Both the position numbers and the translations under genes were made by a program. Below, in pieces: positions 28,682 to 38,173 of a stretch of DNA of 64,000 nt. The notes under the pieces are model-generated. The model ran no database searches, was not told the origin of the DNA, and worked only from the letters and a program-made list of their open reading frames with translations. Source of the DNA: Rahnella victoriana. GTDB taxonomy: Bacteria > Pseudomonadota > Gammaproteobacteria > Enterobacterales > Enterobacteriaceae. The stretch spans positions 186,001 through 250,000 of the forward strand of contig NZ_SJOJ01000002.1 of NCBI RefSeq assembly GCF_004330295.1, given 5' to 3'. Numbering within the stretch: position 1 is the stretch's first letter; each line of letters begins with the position of its first letter.

Positions 28682-29491
28682 ATGAGTACCCTTGCTGATT
28701 TTGAATTTAACACCGCTCCGCTCAGTACCGGAGTGATCAAAGTAACGGAATCCGTGCGTTTTGATTTCAATGCGGACGACGTTCGCCACCAGTTACAAGC
28801 GCTGGTCGATGAAGCACGCCGTGTCGTTCCTGAAGATCTGGATCAGGATCAGCAGCTCGAAGCGTTGATTGAACTGTTCTACCGGACCTGGGGATTTGGC
28901 GGGGCGGGCGGCGTTTACCGGCTTTCTGATGCCATCTGGATAGACAAAGTGCTGTCATCCCGTCAGGGCACGCCGGTGTCGCTTGGCGTGATTTTCCTGC
29001 ATATCGCCCATGAGCTGGATTTGCCGCTAATGCCGGTGATTTTTCCGACCCAGCTCATTATGCGTGCCGACTGGCTCGATGAAGAGATGTGGCTGCTCAA
29101 CCCGATTAACGGCGACACGCTCAACGAGCATATGCTCAGCGTGTGGCTGAAAGGCAATCTGGGTGTGATGGCGGAAATCGAAGACGATGATCTGGATGAA
29201 GCGGAAAATACGCTGATCGTGCGTAAGATGCTCGATACGCTTAAAGCCGCGCTGATGGAAGAGAAACAGTTCGAGCTGGCGCTGCGTGCCAGCGAAACGG
29301 TGCTGCAGTTTGATCCGGAAGATCCGTATGAAATCCGCGACCGCGGGCTGATTTACGCCCAGCTGGAATGCGACCATGTGGCGATTTCTGATCTCAACTA
29401 TTTTGTTGAACAGTGCCCGGAAGACCCGATTTCAGAAGTGATTAAAGTGCAGATCCATTCGATCGAGCACAAGCAAGTCACCTTGCACTAA
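28682..29491 (+). CDS. sirB1: SirB1 family transglutaminase-like/TPR protein
   Basis: Protein of 269 residues. The N-terminal half is a transglutaminase-like domain of the SirB1 family (RQGTPVSLGVIFLHIAHEL). The C-terminal part is TPR-like (LALRASETVLQFDPEDPYEIRDRG has the helix-turn-helix pattern). No enzymatic activity is established for this family. It ends the hemA-prfA-prmC-sirB2 gene string, just before kdsA. Confidence 0.92.
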   Translation: MSTLADFEFNTAPLSTGVIKVTESVRFDFNADDVRHQLQALVDEARRVVPEDLDQDQQLEALIELFYRTWGFGGAGGVYRLSDAIWIDKVLSSRQGTPVSLGVIFLHIAHELDLPLMPVIFPTQLIMRADWLDEEMWLLNPINGDTLNEHMLSVWLKGNLGVMAEIEDDDLDEAENTLIVRKMLDTLKAALMEEKQFELALRASETVLQFDPEDPYEIRDRGLIYAQLECDHVAISDLNYFVEQCPEDPISEVIKVQIHSIEHKQVTLH

Positions 29492-29574
29492 TTTATACTT
29501 ACCTTACGTCACATCGGGCAAGACAAGATAAAACAAGACGTTATCCTCTTGCCGGGTGAAAGATTTATCACTAA

Positions 29575-30441
<867 letters not shown>

Positions 30442-30460
30442 TCTGTCTCAGCCAGATAAA

Positions 30461-30488
30461 ACAAAGGCGACCTTCGGGTCGCCTTTGT
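30461..30488. terminator. Bidirectional terminator between kdsA and dauA
   Basis: ACAAAGGCGACC, TTCG tetraloop, GGTCGCCTTTGT. It lies between two converging genes and can end both. Confidence 0.88.
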
Positions 30489-30507
30489 CGTTTAGCGGAT
30501 CGGCTTT

Positions 30508-32175
30508 TTACAGCGCGTCGTGCAACGAACTGTGGAAACTCAGTTTGCCTTCCACCGGCTGCATTCTGGCGCGGGCCAGCGTTTTCAGCGGCTGGAAAGG
30601 GATCTCAGCCATCCGCAGTTCGGTATCCTGCGGCAAGGTGTCGATGAAATGACGCAAGGCACTGACACCACCGGCGTCCAGAACGGCCACGCGATCCCAC
30701 AAGAGAACAATGACTTTCTTGCCTTCGCTGCGCACCTGCAACTCACTGAAAATACGTTCTGCGGCGGCAAAGAACAGCGGGCCGTTAATCCGCAATACCA
30801 GCGTATCTTCCGGTGTATCGGCGAGTACTTCCGTCAGACGGGTCAGTTTGGCGATACGGCGCATAAACAGCAGCGATGCCATGACGATACCGGCGGTGAT
30901 CGCAATCACCATGTCGAACAGCACCGTCAGGCTCATGCAGGTCAGCATCACCAGAATGTCGTCTTTCGGCGCACGACGCAGCAAATCCACCACTTTATGC
31001 GCTTCACTCATGTTCCATGCCACCATCAGCAGCAGCGCCGCCATGGCCGCCAGCGGCAGCCATGACAGCAGCGGGGCGAGAATGAGCAGGGCGAGGATCA
31101 CCAGCAGCGAGTGAATAATGGCCGATACCGGTGACGTCGCACCGGCGCGAACGTTCGCCGCGGAACGGGCAATCGCCGCCGTTGCGGTAATGCCGCCAAA
31201 GAACGGGCTGACCATATTCCCGATACCCTGACCGATCAGCTCATTGTCGGAATGGTGTTTCTTACCGGTCATGCCGTCGAGCACCACGGCGCACAGCAGG
31301 GATTCAATCGCGCCGAGCATGGCCATTGAAAACGCCGCCGGTAACAGCGCCTGAACCAGCGACCAGCTGAGGCCCGCCTCACCGTGTTGCCCCCAGGGCA
31401 GCGCGAACTGCGGCAGAATCGGCGGAATACCATTGCCTTGTGAACCGTCGGGCAACAGAAAGTGGAAACGCGAACCGATGGTTGCCACCGGATGCCCGGC
31501 CTGCATGAAGACGGCCATCACCGCGCAGCCCGCCAGCAGCGCCGGAAGATGTCCGGGGATGCGTAATCCCAGTTTCGGCCAGATAATCAGCACGCCCAGC
31601 GTCACGATGCCGATGGCCGCATCGCCGGTATCCAGCGTCGGCAGCGCCATCACCAGCGCGGCAACTTTGCTCAGATAATGCTCCGGCACCGTCGCCATGG
31701 TCAGACCGAAGAAGTCTTTAAACTGCATCGTCCCGATGGTGATCGCAATGCCGGAAGTAAAGCCGAGCGTGACCGGCAGCGGAATGTATTCAATCAGCCG
31801 CCCGAAGCGCGCCAGCCCCATCAGCAGAAGCATGACGCCTGACATAAGGGTTGCCAGCAATAACCCGGACAAACCGAATTGCTGTGACACGGGATAGAGG
31901 ATGACGACAAAGGCCGCCGTCGGACCGGAGACGCTGAAACGCGATCCGCCGAAAACCGCAATGACAATCCCGGCAATGGCCGACGTATACAGCCCGTATT
32001 GCGGCGGTACACCACTGCCTATCGCCAGCGCCATCGCCAGCGGGATGGCAATAATTCCCACGGTGACGCCCGCAATGGCATCTTTGAGTAAACGTTGAAG
32101 CGTATATTTTTCACGAAAACAGGCGTCTATCAGTGCGCTGAATGGCCTGATATGGCGTCTTCCTGAAGTATTCAT
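30508..32175 (-). CDS. dauA: C4-dicarboxylic acid transporter DauA (SulP family)
   Basis: Protein of 555 residues from the ATG at 32175; the longer frame would start at TTG. Extended near-identity to E. coli Dau[41 protein letters not shown] and [18 protein letters not shown]-terminal STAS domain ([17 protein letters not shown], then [14 protein letters not shown]) is present. DauA takes up aerobic C4-dicarboxylates at acidic pH. In E. coli it sits between ychH and prs; here it is about 8 kb away, converging on kdsA. Confidence 0.93.
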   Translation of the reverse strand: MNTSGRRHIRPFSALIDACFREKYTLQRLLKDAIAGVTVGIIAIPLAMALAIGSGVPPQYGLYTSAIAGIVIAVFGGSRFSVSGPTAAFVVILYPVSQQFGLSGLLLATLMSGVMLLLMGLARFGRLIEYIPLPVTLGFTSGIAITIGTMQFKDFFGLTMATVPEHYLSKVAALVMALPTLDTGDAAIGIVTLGVLIIWPKLGLRIPGHLPALLAGCAVMAVFMQAGHPVATIGSRFHFLLPDGSQGNGIPPILPQFALPWGQHGEAGLSWSLVQALLPAAFSMAMLGAIESLLCAVVLDGMTGKKHHSDNELIGQGIGNMVSPFFGGITATAAIARSAANVRAGATSPVSAIIHSLLVILALLILAPLLSWLPLAAMAALLLMVAWNMSEAHKVVDLLRRAPKDDILVMLTCMSLTVLFDMVIAITAGIVMASLLFMRRIAKLTRLTEVLADTPEDTLVLRINGPLFFAAAERIFSELQVRSEGKKVIVLLWDRVAVLDAGGVSALRHFIDTLPQDTELRMAEIPFQPLKTLARARMQPVEGKLSFHSSLHDAL

Positions 32176-32446
32176 AGGATATAAATCACCTGACAGAGGA
32201 ATGGATATCAACCCGGTATTCCTTCACCGGAAAAAACGTAGCCTACGCCTTTCAGACCCGCCTCGCGTAGACATAAATCAAGGCTTGTTAACACAAAGGG
32301 GGACGGCACACCTTTCAGTGTAATTCTTCGCAATGTGATGTGCCGCCAGATATTTGACACATGAATACGATGAAGGCATTCATCATCTATATTTAAGTTA
32401 ATACCCGTAAATCAGCCGGGGAAAGCGTGGGAGGACGCACTTATCT

Positions 32447-33553
32447 ATGCCGGACATCTTGTCGCTGTGGAGTTTGTATGCGGATATTTGCGTTACGTAT
32501 GCCACGCTTTCAATCAGTTTTTTTGTACTGAGTCGCAGCGAACCTTTTACCTTCAAGGGTTCCCACTGGAAACGGGTGATATTTGGCGTCATTGCCGGGA
32601 TTACGGCGCTTTATCTGCGTGGCAATCAGCTCGTGCTGACGGACAACCTGTCGTTCAGTTTTGAAATGTTGCCCATGATTTTAGTGACATTTTTTGGCGG
32701 CTGGCTGAGCGGGTTGTGCAGTTTCCTGACGGCGTTCTTTTTCAGCGGAATGCTCACCCTCAATAATCTGTTTATCGCCATTATTCTCGGCACCTTATTT
32801 ATATTCCGGGTCTGGCGCAGGCGTAAACATCGGGAATTGTACATTACGATTGTGCTGGTCGGTATTTTCCGCTTGCTGCTGGTGTCGGGATTGCATGGCA
32901 TTAAAGTGCCGTGGACAGAACTTATTTTCTATCAGGTGATTGCGGCGTTCTGCATGATCTTGTGTTATCACGCGTTAAATTATAAAGAAATCTATATGAA
33001 TAAAGTCTTCACCATTCGCGTGAAGGCTGCCACTGATGAACTGACGCAAATTAATAATCGCGCCAGTATTGATTACTGGCTGGCGCAGCGGCAGATCCAG
33101 CGCGAAGCCTGCGGATTAATTCTGCTGGATATTGATAACTTTAAACGGGTGAATGACACGCTGGGGCATCTGGTCGGAGATCGCGTATTAATTGAAGTCG
33201 GGCGTTTACTGCGCCATCTGACCCGCAACGATGATTTTGCCGGGCGTTACGGCGGCGAGGAGTTTCTGATCATGACGTCGGCCTACGATCCGGACACGCT
33301 GTTGTCGATTGCCGAACGTATCCGTCAGGAAGTGGAAAACTGCGTGATCATGCTTGAGGACGGACGCGAGCTTAAAGTGACGGTGTCGCTGGGGGTGTCG
33401 CTCTATCTGCCGGGCATGATTATCCGTAAGTCACTGAAACTGGCCGATCTCTCGCTTTATGAGGCGAAACGGCAGGGCAAAAACCGCGTGGTGGGCAGTT
33501 CGATACTGACGCTGGCGGCGCTGGGGCACAAACGTCATTATTCCAAATTATAA
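32447..33553 (+). CDS. Membrane-anchored diguanylate cyclase (5TM-type sensor plus GGDEF)
   Basis: Protein of 368 residues. Residues about 1-185 form five or six hydrophobic segments resembling the 5TM LytS-type sensor. The GGDEF domain has the active-site GGEEF (in RYGGEEFLIM) and, five residues before it, RNDD, which fits the RxxD inhibitory site. So it should make c-di-GMP and be subject to product inhibition. No EAL domain. Lone gene with a terminator behind it. The 271-bp upstream region, shared with divergent dauA, holds promoters only. Signal sensed unknown. Confidence 0.88.
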   Translation: MPDILSLWSLYADICVTYATLSISFFVLSRSEPFTFKGSHWKRVIFGVIAGITALYLRGNQLVLTDNLSFSFEMLPMILVTFFGGWLSGLCSFLTAFFFSGMLTLNNLFIAIILGTLFIFRVWRRRKHRELYITIVLVGIFRLLLVSGLHGIKVPWTELIFYQVIAAFCMILCYHALNYKEIYMNKVFTIRVKAATDELTQINNRASIDYWLAQRQIQREACGLILLDIDNFKRVNDTLGHLVGDRVLIEVGRLLRHLTRNDDFAGRYGGEEFLIMTSAYDPDTLLSIAERIRQEVENCVIMLEDGRELKVTVSLGVSLYLPGMIIRKSLKLADLSLYEAKRQGKNRVVGSSILTLAALGHKRHYSKL

Positions 33554-33580
33554 AAAGGAGCCGCAATCCGGCTCCTTTTG
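33553..33580. terminator. Bidirectional terminator between diguanylate cyclase and gluconate dehydrogenase operon
   Basis: AAAAGGAGCCG, short loop, CGGCTCCTTTT between converging genes. Confidence 0.85.
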
Positions 33581-33599
33581 ATGTTGACCAGCAAGCAGA

Positions 33600-34919
33600 T
33601 TATTTCTGCGTGCCTTCTTCTATTTTCGGCGGATAGGTCAGATCGGCTGCTTTGCGCATTTTCGCCACGTCCTTCGCGGTCACCGTTGCCGCCGCCGGAT
33701 TACCAAACTGCGTGCTGACGTAATTACTCAGCGTCGCGATCTGATCGTCATTCAGCTGATTGGCAAACGACGGCATCATGATTTCGCCTTTCTCCATATG
33801 GCGTTGCACGCCGTTGAGGATCACCGAAACCTGATTGCGGCTGTCATACGAACCGGTGCTGGTGTGGCTGAACAGCGACGGATAAGCATGGAAACCTTCA
33901 CCGCTGCCTTCGCCGCCTTTACCGTGACAGGCTGCGCAACTGGCATTAAAGAGCGCCGACGCCGACTGATCGATGGTCTGGCCTTCGGCGCGCAACGGAT
34001 AGACATCCTGATCACGCTGACCCCACGCATCACGCGGTTTGGTTTGCTTGTCATCACCGACGGCAGGCACAGCGCGGATATAGGTCGCAATAGCATTCAG
34101 GTCAGCGTCAGAAAGATGCTGCAAACTGTGTTCAATGGCTTCTGACATCGCGCCTGACGCGGAGGCTTTACCGGCCACAAAACCGGTTTTCAGATAGGTC
34201 ACCAGTTCCTGTTGCGACCAGTTGCCGATCCCGGCATTTTTATCCGGCGTAATGTTAAAGGCGACCCATGACCCTAAATCTCCGCCGGAAAACGCCTTGT
34301 CGGTGTCCATTCCCATGGTCAGCGTTCGCGGCGTATGGCAGGTGCCGCAGTGTTCAAGGGCTTCCACCAGATAAGCGCCCCGGTTCCAGTCCGCTGATTT
34401 TGACGGATCGTTTTTCAGCTCGCCTTTGTCGAAGTTAAACATCTTCCACACGCGCATGCCCCAGCGCTGGTTGAACGGGAACGACAAATCAGTCTGCGGC
34501 CCCGCTGAATGCACCGCAGGTTGTGACATCAGATAGGCTTTGATCGCTAACACATCGTCGCGTTTCATTTTGGTGAAAGAGTCGTAAGGCATCGCCGGAT
34601 ACAGTTGTTGCCCGTCTTTACCGACACCTTCCCGCACCGCCCGCACGAATTCGTCGTCGGTCCAGCTGCCGATACCAAACTGCTTGTCCGATGAAATATT
34701 GGTGCCGTAAATCACCCCGAACGGCGACGCCAGCGGATAACCGCCGCCAAATTTCGCGCTGGCCTCCGCGCCCGGCGCGGTATGGCAGGCGGTACAGTCC
34801 CCGGCGATCGCCAGATATTCGCCACGCTTAATTAACGCCGCGTTGCCCGTCGCATCATCCGCCAGCGCGCTGGTCGCCACCAGCAGTGGCAATGCGGCCA
34901 GCATGAATGTCATTTTCAT
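33600..34919 (-). CDS. Gluconate 2-dehydrogenase cytochrome c subunit (tri-haem)
   Basis: Protein of 439 residues with a Sec signal peptide ending near ALA at 20. Three c-type haem sites: CTACH (42-46), CGTCH (191-195), CAACH (328-332). This is the layout of the membrane-bound cytochrome subunit of FAD-dependent gluconate and alcohol dehydrogenases, which passes electrons from the flavoprotein to ubiquinone. Last gene of a four-gene operon, 22 bp after the FAD subunit. It needs the cytochrome c maturation system. Confidence 0.9.
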   Translation of the reverse strand: MKMTFMLAALPLLVATSALADDATGNAALIKRGEYLAIAGDCTACHTAPGAEASAKFGGGYPLASPFGVIYGTNISSDKQFGIGSWTDDEFVRAVREGVGKDGQQLYPAMPYDSFTKMKRDDVLAIKAYLMSQPAVHSAGPQTDLSFPFNQRWGMRVWKMFNFDKGELKNDPSKSADWNRGAYLVEALEHCGTCHTPRTLTMGMDTDKAFSGGDLGSWVAFNITPDKNAGIGNWSQQELVTYLKTGFVAGKASASGAMSEAIEHSLQHLSDADLNAIATYIRAVPAVGDDKQTKPRDAWGQRDQDVYPLRAEGQTIDQSASALFNASCAACHGKGGEGSGEGFHAYPSLFSHTSTGSYDSRNQVSVILNGVQRHMEKGEIMMPSFANQLNDDQIATLSNYVSTQFGNPAAATVTAKDVAKMRKAADLTYPPKIEEGTQK

Positions 34920-34941
34920 TGCTCATTCCTCAGAAAATCAA

Positions 34942-36546
34942 TCAGGCCAGGCTTTTCAGCACCGTATCAGCCAGTCGTAATGCCAGCGCCGTACCGGACA
35001 GCGTGGAGTTCACCGTCGAGGCCGACGGCATGATGCCGGTACCGGCAATGAACAGGTTAGGGTGGTCGTGGGTGCGGCAGTCGCCGTCCACCACGGAATC
35101 TTTCGGATCGCTGCCCATGATCATGGTGCCGGTGATGTGCTGGTTGTTGTCGTAGACACCACGCTTGCTGTACACCACGTCGGTGCCGCCCATCTCTTTG
35201 ACGATTTTCTGGAAATCGAGCATCGACTGGTCATAGCCGCGGTGCACGTATTCCGGGAATTTGTAATGCACTTCGAGACGCGGAATACCCCATTCGTCTT
35301 TCTCGGTTTTGCTCAGCACGACACGGTTTTCCGGTTCCGGCAGCATTTCCAGCAGGCATTTCAGCTGGATGAAACGCTCGGACTGATAGGTCAGTTTGTC
35401 GTTCAGCACCTTGCCGTAATAGCCCTGACGCACCAGACGCTCGGTCAGATAGCGCACCGGTGAAGTGTTCGCCACGTCGATACGTAACGCCGAGCGGTCA
35501 CTGCGGAAATCGCCGTCACGCAGATTGTTAATACTGCCCGGACGCATCGGGCCTCGCCCGAAATACACCGGTTCATCGGCATAAAATTCAACGGAAGTGC
35601 CGGGGTGATCCATCAGGTTGCGACCGACCATGCCGGAACTGTTGGCGATGCCGTTCGGGTATTTCTCGCTGGTGGACATCAGCAGCAGTTTCGGACTTTC
35701 GATGCCATTGGCGGTCAGCACAAAGCGTTTACCGGTGACTTTATGGGTGACTTTGTCGGCATCAAGATAATGCACGGCCACGATGTCACCGCTGTCATTG
35801 GCTTCGATCTTGTACACCACGGCGTTGGCAATCACGCGCACACCGGCTTCAATCGCTTTACGCGCTGAAATGCCACCGTGGTATTGCGCGTCAATCGGGC
35901 AGACCGGCATGCAGTTATTGTTGCCACAGCAGGCAGGGCGGCCGTCGTAAGGGATGCTGTTACGCGCCTGCGGGCCGATACCCAGCACGTAACCGAGTCT
36001 GGCAATACGTTTGCTGATGCGGTCGAACCCGTAAGGCAGCGGAATGCCCGGCAGCGGATATGGCTGCGAGCGCGGGGAATCCAGCGCATCGTCACCGGAA
36101 ACGCCCATCTGAATTTCTGCTTCGGTGTAATAGGGTTCCAGATCTTCATAACTGATCGGCCAGTCGCGCCCGACGCCATACAGCGTTTTGATCTTCATGT
36201 CGTTTGGCAGCAAACGGAACGCCTGTCCCGCCCAGTGCCAGGTGGTGCCGCCGACGCCACGCAGGTACTGCGCCGCATAGATATCCGGACCTTTCTGGAT
36301 CAGGTAATTGTTATCTTTCGGCTGAAACTTCGGTTGCGGCGCCCAGGGTTTTGGCGGATACGGCTCGGTAAAATCGCCTTTCAGCGGCGACTGACGGAAC
36401 AGTTCAACGGCTTCGTCGCGTTTGATTACCGGTCCGGAATCGAGCATCAGCACGGACACACCGGCTTTGACCATTTTCAGCGCGGCGAGGGAACCGGCGA
36501 TACCGGCACCGATAACGACGACATCTGCATTCAGTGCATCAGCCAT
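34942..36546 (-). CDS. Gluconate 2-dehydrogenase FAD (large) subunit, GMC oxidoreductase
   Basis: Protein of 534 residues. N-terminal dinucleotide-binding motif VVVIGAGIAGSLAAL. The GMC C-terminal block (GTGIMPSASTVNSTLSGTAL) carries the active-site Asn, with the His in NQHITGTMIMG. It oxidises D-gluconate to 2-ketogluconate in the periplasm. It has no signal of its own; export by hitch-hiking with the Tat-signal small subunit is known for this enzyme class. The ATG at 36546 overlaps the small-subunit stop by eight bases and has GGAGGTGAT upstream. Confidence 0.9.
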   Translation of the reverse strand: MADALNADVVVIGAGIAGSLAALKMVKAGVSVLMLDSGPVIKRDEAVELFRQSPLKGDFTEPYPPKPWAPQPKFQPKDNNYLIQKGPDIYAAQYLRGVGGTTWHWAGQAFRLLPNDMKIKTLYGVGRDWPISYEDLEPYYTEAEIQMGVSGDDALDSPRSQPYPLPGIPLPYGFDRISKRIARLGYVLGIGPQARNSIPYDGRPACCGNNNCMPVCPIDAQYHGGISARKAIEAGVRVIANAVVYKIEANDSGDIVAVHYLDADKVTHKVTGKRFVLTANGIESPKLLLMSTSEKYPNGIANSSGMVGRNLMDHPGTSVEFYADEPVYFGRGPMRPGSINNLRDGDFRSDRSALRIDVANTSPVRYLTERLVRQGYYGKVLNDKLTYQSERFIQLKCLLEMLPEPENRVVLSKTEKDEWGIPRLEVHYKFPEYVHRGYDQSMLDFQKIVKEMGGTDVVYSKRGVYDNNQHITGTMIMGSDPKDSVVDGDCRTHDHPNLFIAGTGIMPSASTVNSTLSGTALALRLADTVLKSLA

Positions 36547-37108
36547 GAGCAATCACCTCCGTGGAATGTTGTTGCGGTACAGCAGGTTTGTTGACCCAGA
36601 AATTCGGTTCGCCCGGTGCGTAGCTTGGCGGCAGCAGGTTATTTTTCAGCAACTGATAGCTGACGATATTTTCGAAGCCGATGCATTTCTGGCTGCCGGG
36701 CTGACCGACCACACCGAGATACCAGCCGCTGACCAGTTGCTGGTATAGCGCCGCCAGTTCTGCCGGTTGTTGTGCCAGAAGCTGATGCAAATCGTCACCC
36801 ACCACAGTGCTGTGCGCGGTGATCAGCGCCGACAGGGCGTCGAGTTGAGTGTCGAGCTGAGCGTTGTTTTGCGCCTGATGCAGCCAGCTGTACAGTGCCT
36901 GACCGAGATGCGGTTCCAGGCTATCCATGCCGGTGAGTTGTTCTGAGAGTTTCATAAAACTGGCGGGCATGGTCACGGCGGAAGCCAGTGGTGGTGCGGC
37001 CTGCGCCAGCGTGGCAAATACGCCACCGCCAAGCATCTGGCTGCTGATACCCGCAGCCAGTACGCCCGCCGTGCCGAGAACCAACCGGCGACGAGAAAGA
37101 TTGATCAT
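36539..37108 (-). CDS. Gluconate 2-dehydrogenase small (gamma) subunit, Tat exported
   Basis: Protein of 189 residues. The N-terminus is a twin-arginine signal (SRRRLVLGTAG, hydrophobic stretch, then QAAPP). The rest matches gluconate 2-dehydrogenase subunit 3 (GWYLGVVG, then PGEPNFWVNKP). It is needed for export and assembly of the FAD subunit. I start at 37108 because the Tat motif follows at once; the longer frame adds 13 residues without a better ribosome site. Confidence 0.88.
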   Translation of the reverse strand: MINLSRRRLVLGTAGVLAAGISSQMLGGGVFATLAQAAPPLASAVTMPASFMKLSEQLTGMDSLEPHLGQALYSWLHQAQNNAQLDTQLDALSALITAHSTVVGDDLHQLLAQQPAELAALYQQLVSGWYLGVVGQPGSQKCIGFENIVSYQLLKNNLLPPSYAPGEPNFWVNKPAVPQQHSTEVIAHG

Positions 37109-37173
37109 GGAGTGATGTTCCGTATAAACGGCCACGGGCGTGGCCATCAGTTTTTACCGGGAATGCAGCCTGT

Positions 37174-37650
37174 TTATTTCAGAACGCTGGCTGCTTTTTC
37201 AGAAGACTGGTTATCGATGTCTTGCTTCGGCGTACTGACACCGACTGCACCGACGACTTCGCCGTTAAGTGTCAGCGGGAAACCGCCGCCCAGTGCCACG
37301 GCGTGAGGGATCGCCAGCACCGTGGTTTCGCCGCCCTGCAGACGTTGCATAAATTTCAGCGACGGCGCGTGGTACAGCGCAGAAGTGCGCGCCTTACCGA
37401 TGGAGGCATCAACACAGCCGGCCGGAGAACCGTCGAGGCGCTGGAAAGCCAGTAATGAACCAGATGCATCAACAACGGCGACGCAACCGGTGCTGTTCAG
37501 CCCGGCCAGTGTGGATTTCACACTGTCGATCACTTTGGCTGCCTGCGCATTATCCAGTTGCGGATGCTCCGCCGCCAGAACGGAGGTGGCGGAAAATAAC
37601 AGAGAAGTGGCACAAAACAGTGCCTGTACAGTGCGTTTTTTAACAGACAT
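37174..37650 (-). CDS. GlcG/HbpS-family haem-binding-type protein, secreted
   Basis: Protein of 158 residues: a Sec signal peptide (cleavage near VLAAE, residue 27) and one GlcG/HbpS domain (formerly DUF336), with the core GCVAVVDASGSLLAFQRLDG and LGGGFPLTLNGEVVGAVGVS. HbpS binds haem in Streptomyces; many relatives have no known ligand. It is first in the gluconate dehydrogenase operon, 65 bp before the small subunit, so a role in cofactor handling is plausible but inferred. Confidence 0.85.
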   Translation of the reverse strand: MSVKKRTVQALFCATSLLFSATSVLAAEHPQLDNAQAAKVIDSVKSTLAGLNSTGCVAVVDASGSLLAFQRLDGSPAGCVDASIGKARTSALYHAPSLKFMQRLQGGETTVLAIPHAVALGGGFPLTLNGEVVGAVGVSTPKQDIDNQSSEKAASVLK

Positions 37651-38013
37651 AAACTCATCCCTTGTGGCAGTAGCAAAACATTGCGTAACAGGTTTTTAGT
37701 GAACGAAAAGTAAAATAAAGTTGGTAACTTAATAATATTAAAAACAATAAGGCGTGGGTGGACGGAACACTCGAGCGTGTTTCTTAATGCCACCATCAGC
37801 GCAATGCTATTGTTTTTTGTTTCGCGGATGTTAATGCAATTAACAAAACAGCAAAAGTGACGATTGCGCAGGGTAACTACTTCTCAGGAGAGTTTGTGAG
37901 GATATTATGAGCAAATCGGGCTGGCAGGCCTTGTGATATAAGGGTTGAACATATTGTGCTGTTATGAACCATATGATCCATAACCATTAACGAAATGTGA
38001 CGGAGTTAACAAA
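37651..38013. other. Intergenic region upstream of the gluconate dehydrogenase operon
   Basis: A+T-rich region lying between two minus-strand operons. It should contain the promoter of the gluconate dehydrogenase operon. A nine-codon frame at 37907-37936 (plus strand) has GAGGA five bases upstream but no downstream plus-strand gene, so I do not call it. No other gene is supported. Confidence 0.5.
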
Positions 38014-38040
38014 ACAAACCTCCCTGAACGGGAGGTTTGT
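38014..38040 (-). terminator. Intrinsic terminator of the D-peptide operon
   Basis: ACAAACCTCCC, five-base loop, GGGAGGTTTGT is a perfect stem. Read on the minus strand it is followed by TTTTGTT, fitting termination of the peptide operon that ends at 38174. Confidence 0.82.
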
Positions 38041-38173
38041 GCTATCCCCCGTTCAAACGCAGGGTTTATTTGAAGTGAGTCACGGTTTGAGGTGTTATTG
38101 CGGCAGGGAAGCGGATAAAAACGCCGCCAGACAGGTGCCGGGCGGCGCTGTGCGGAAGGTCACTCAGGGAGCG

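Noticed and set aside
37907-37936. Nine-codon frame with a good ribosome site (GAGGA, five bases) in the gluconate dehydrogenase upstream region
   Set aside because: It lies on the opposite strand from both neighbouring operons, so it cannot be a leader peptide for either; too short to support alone.
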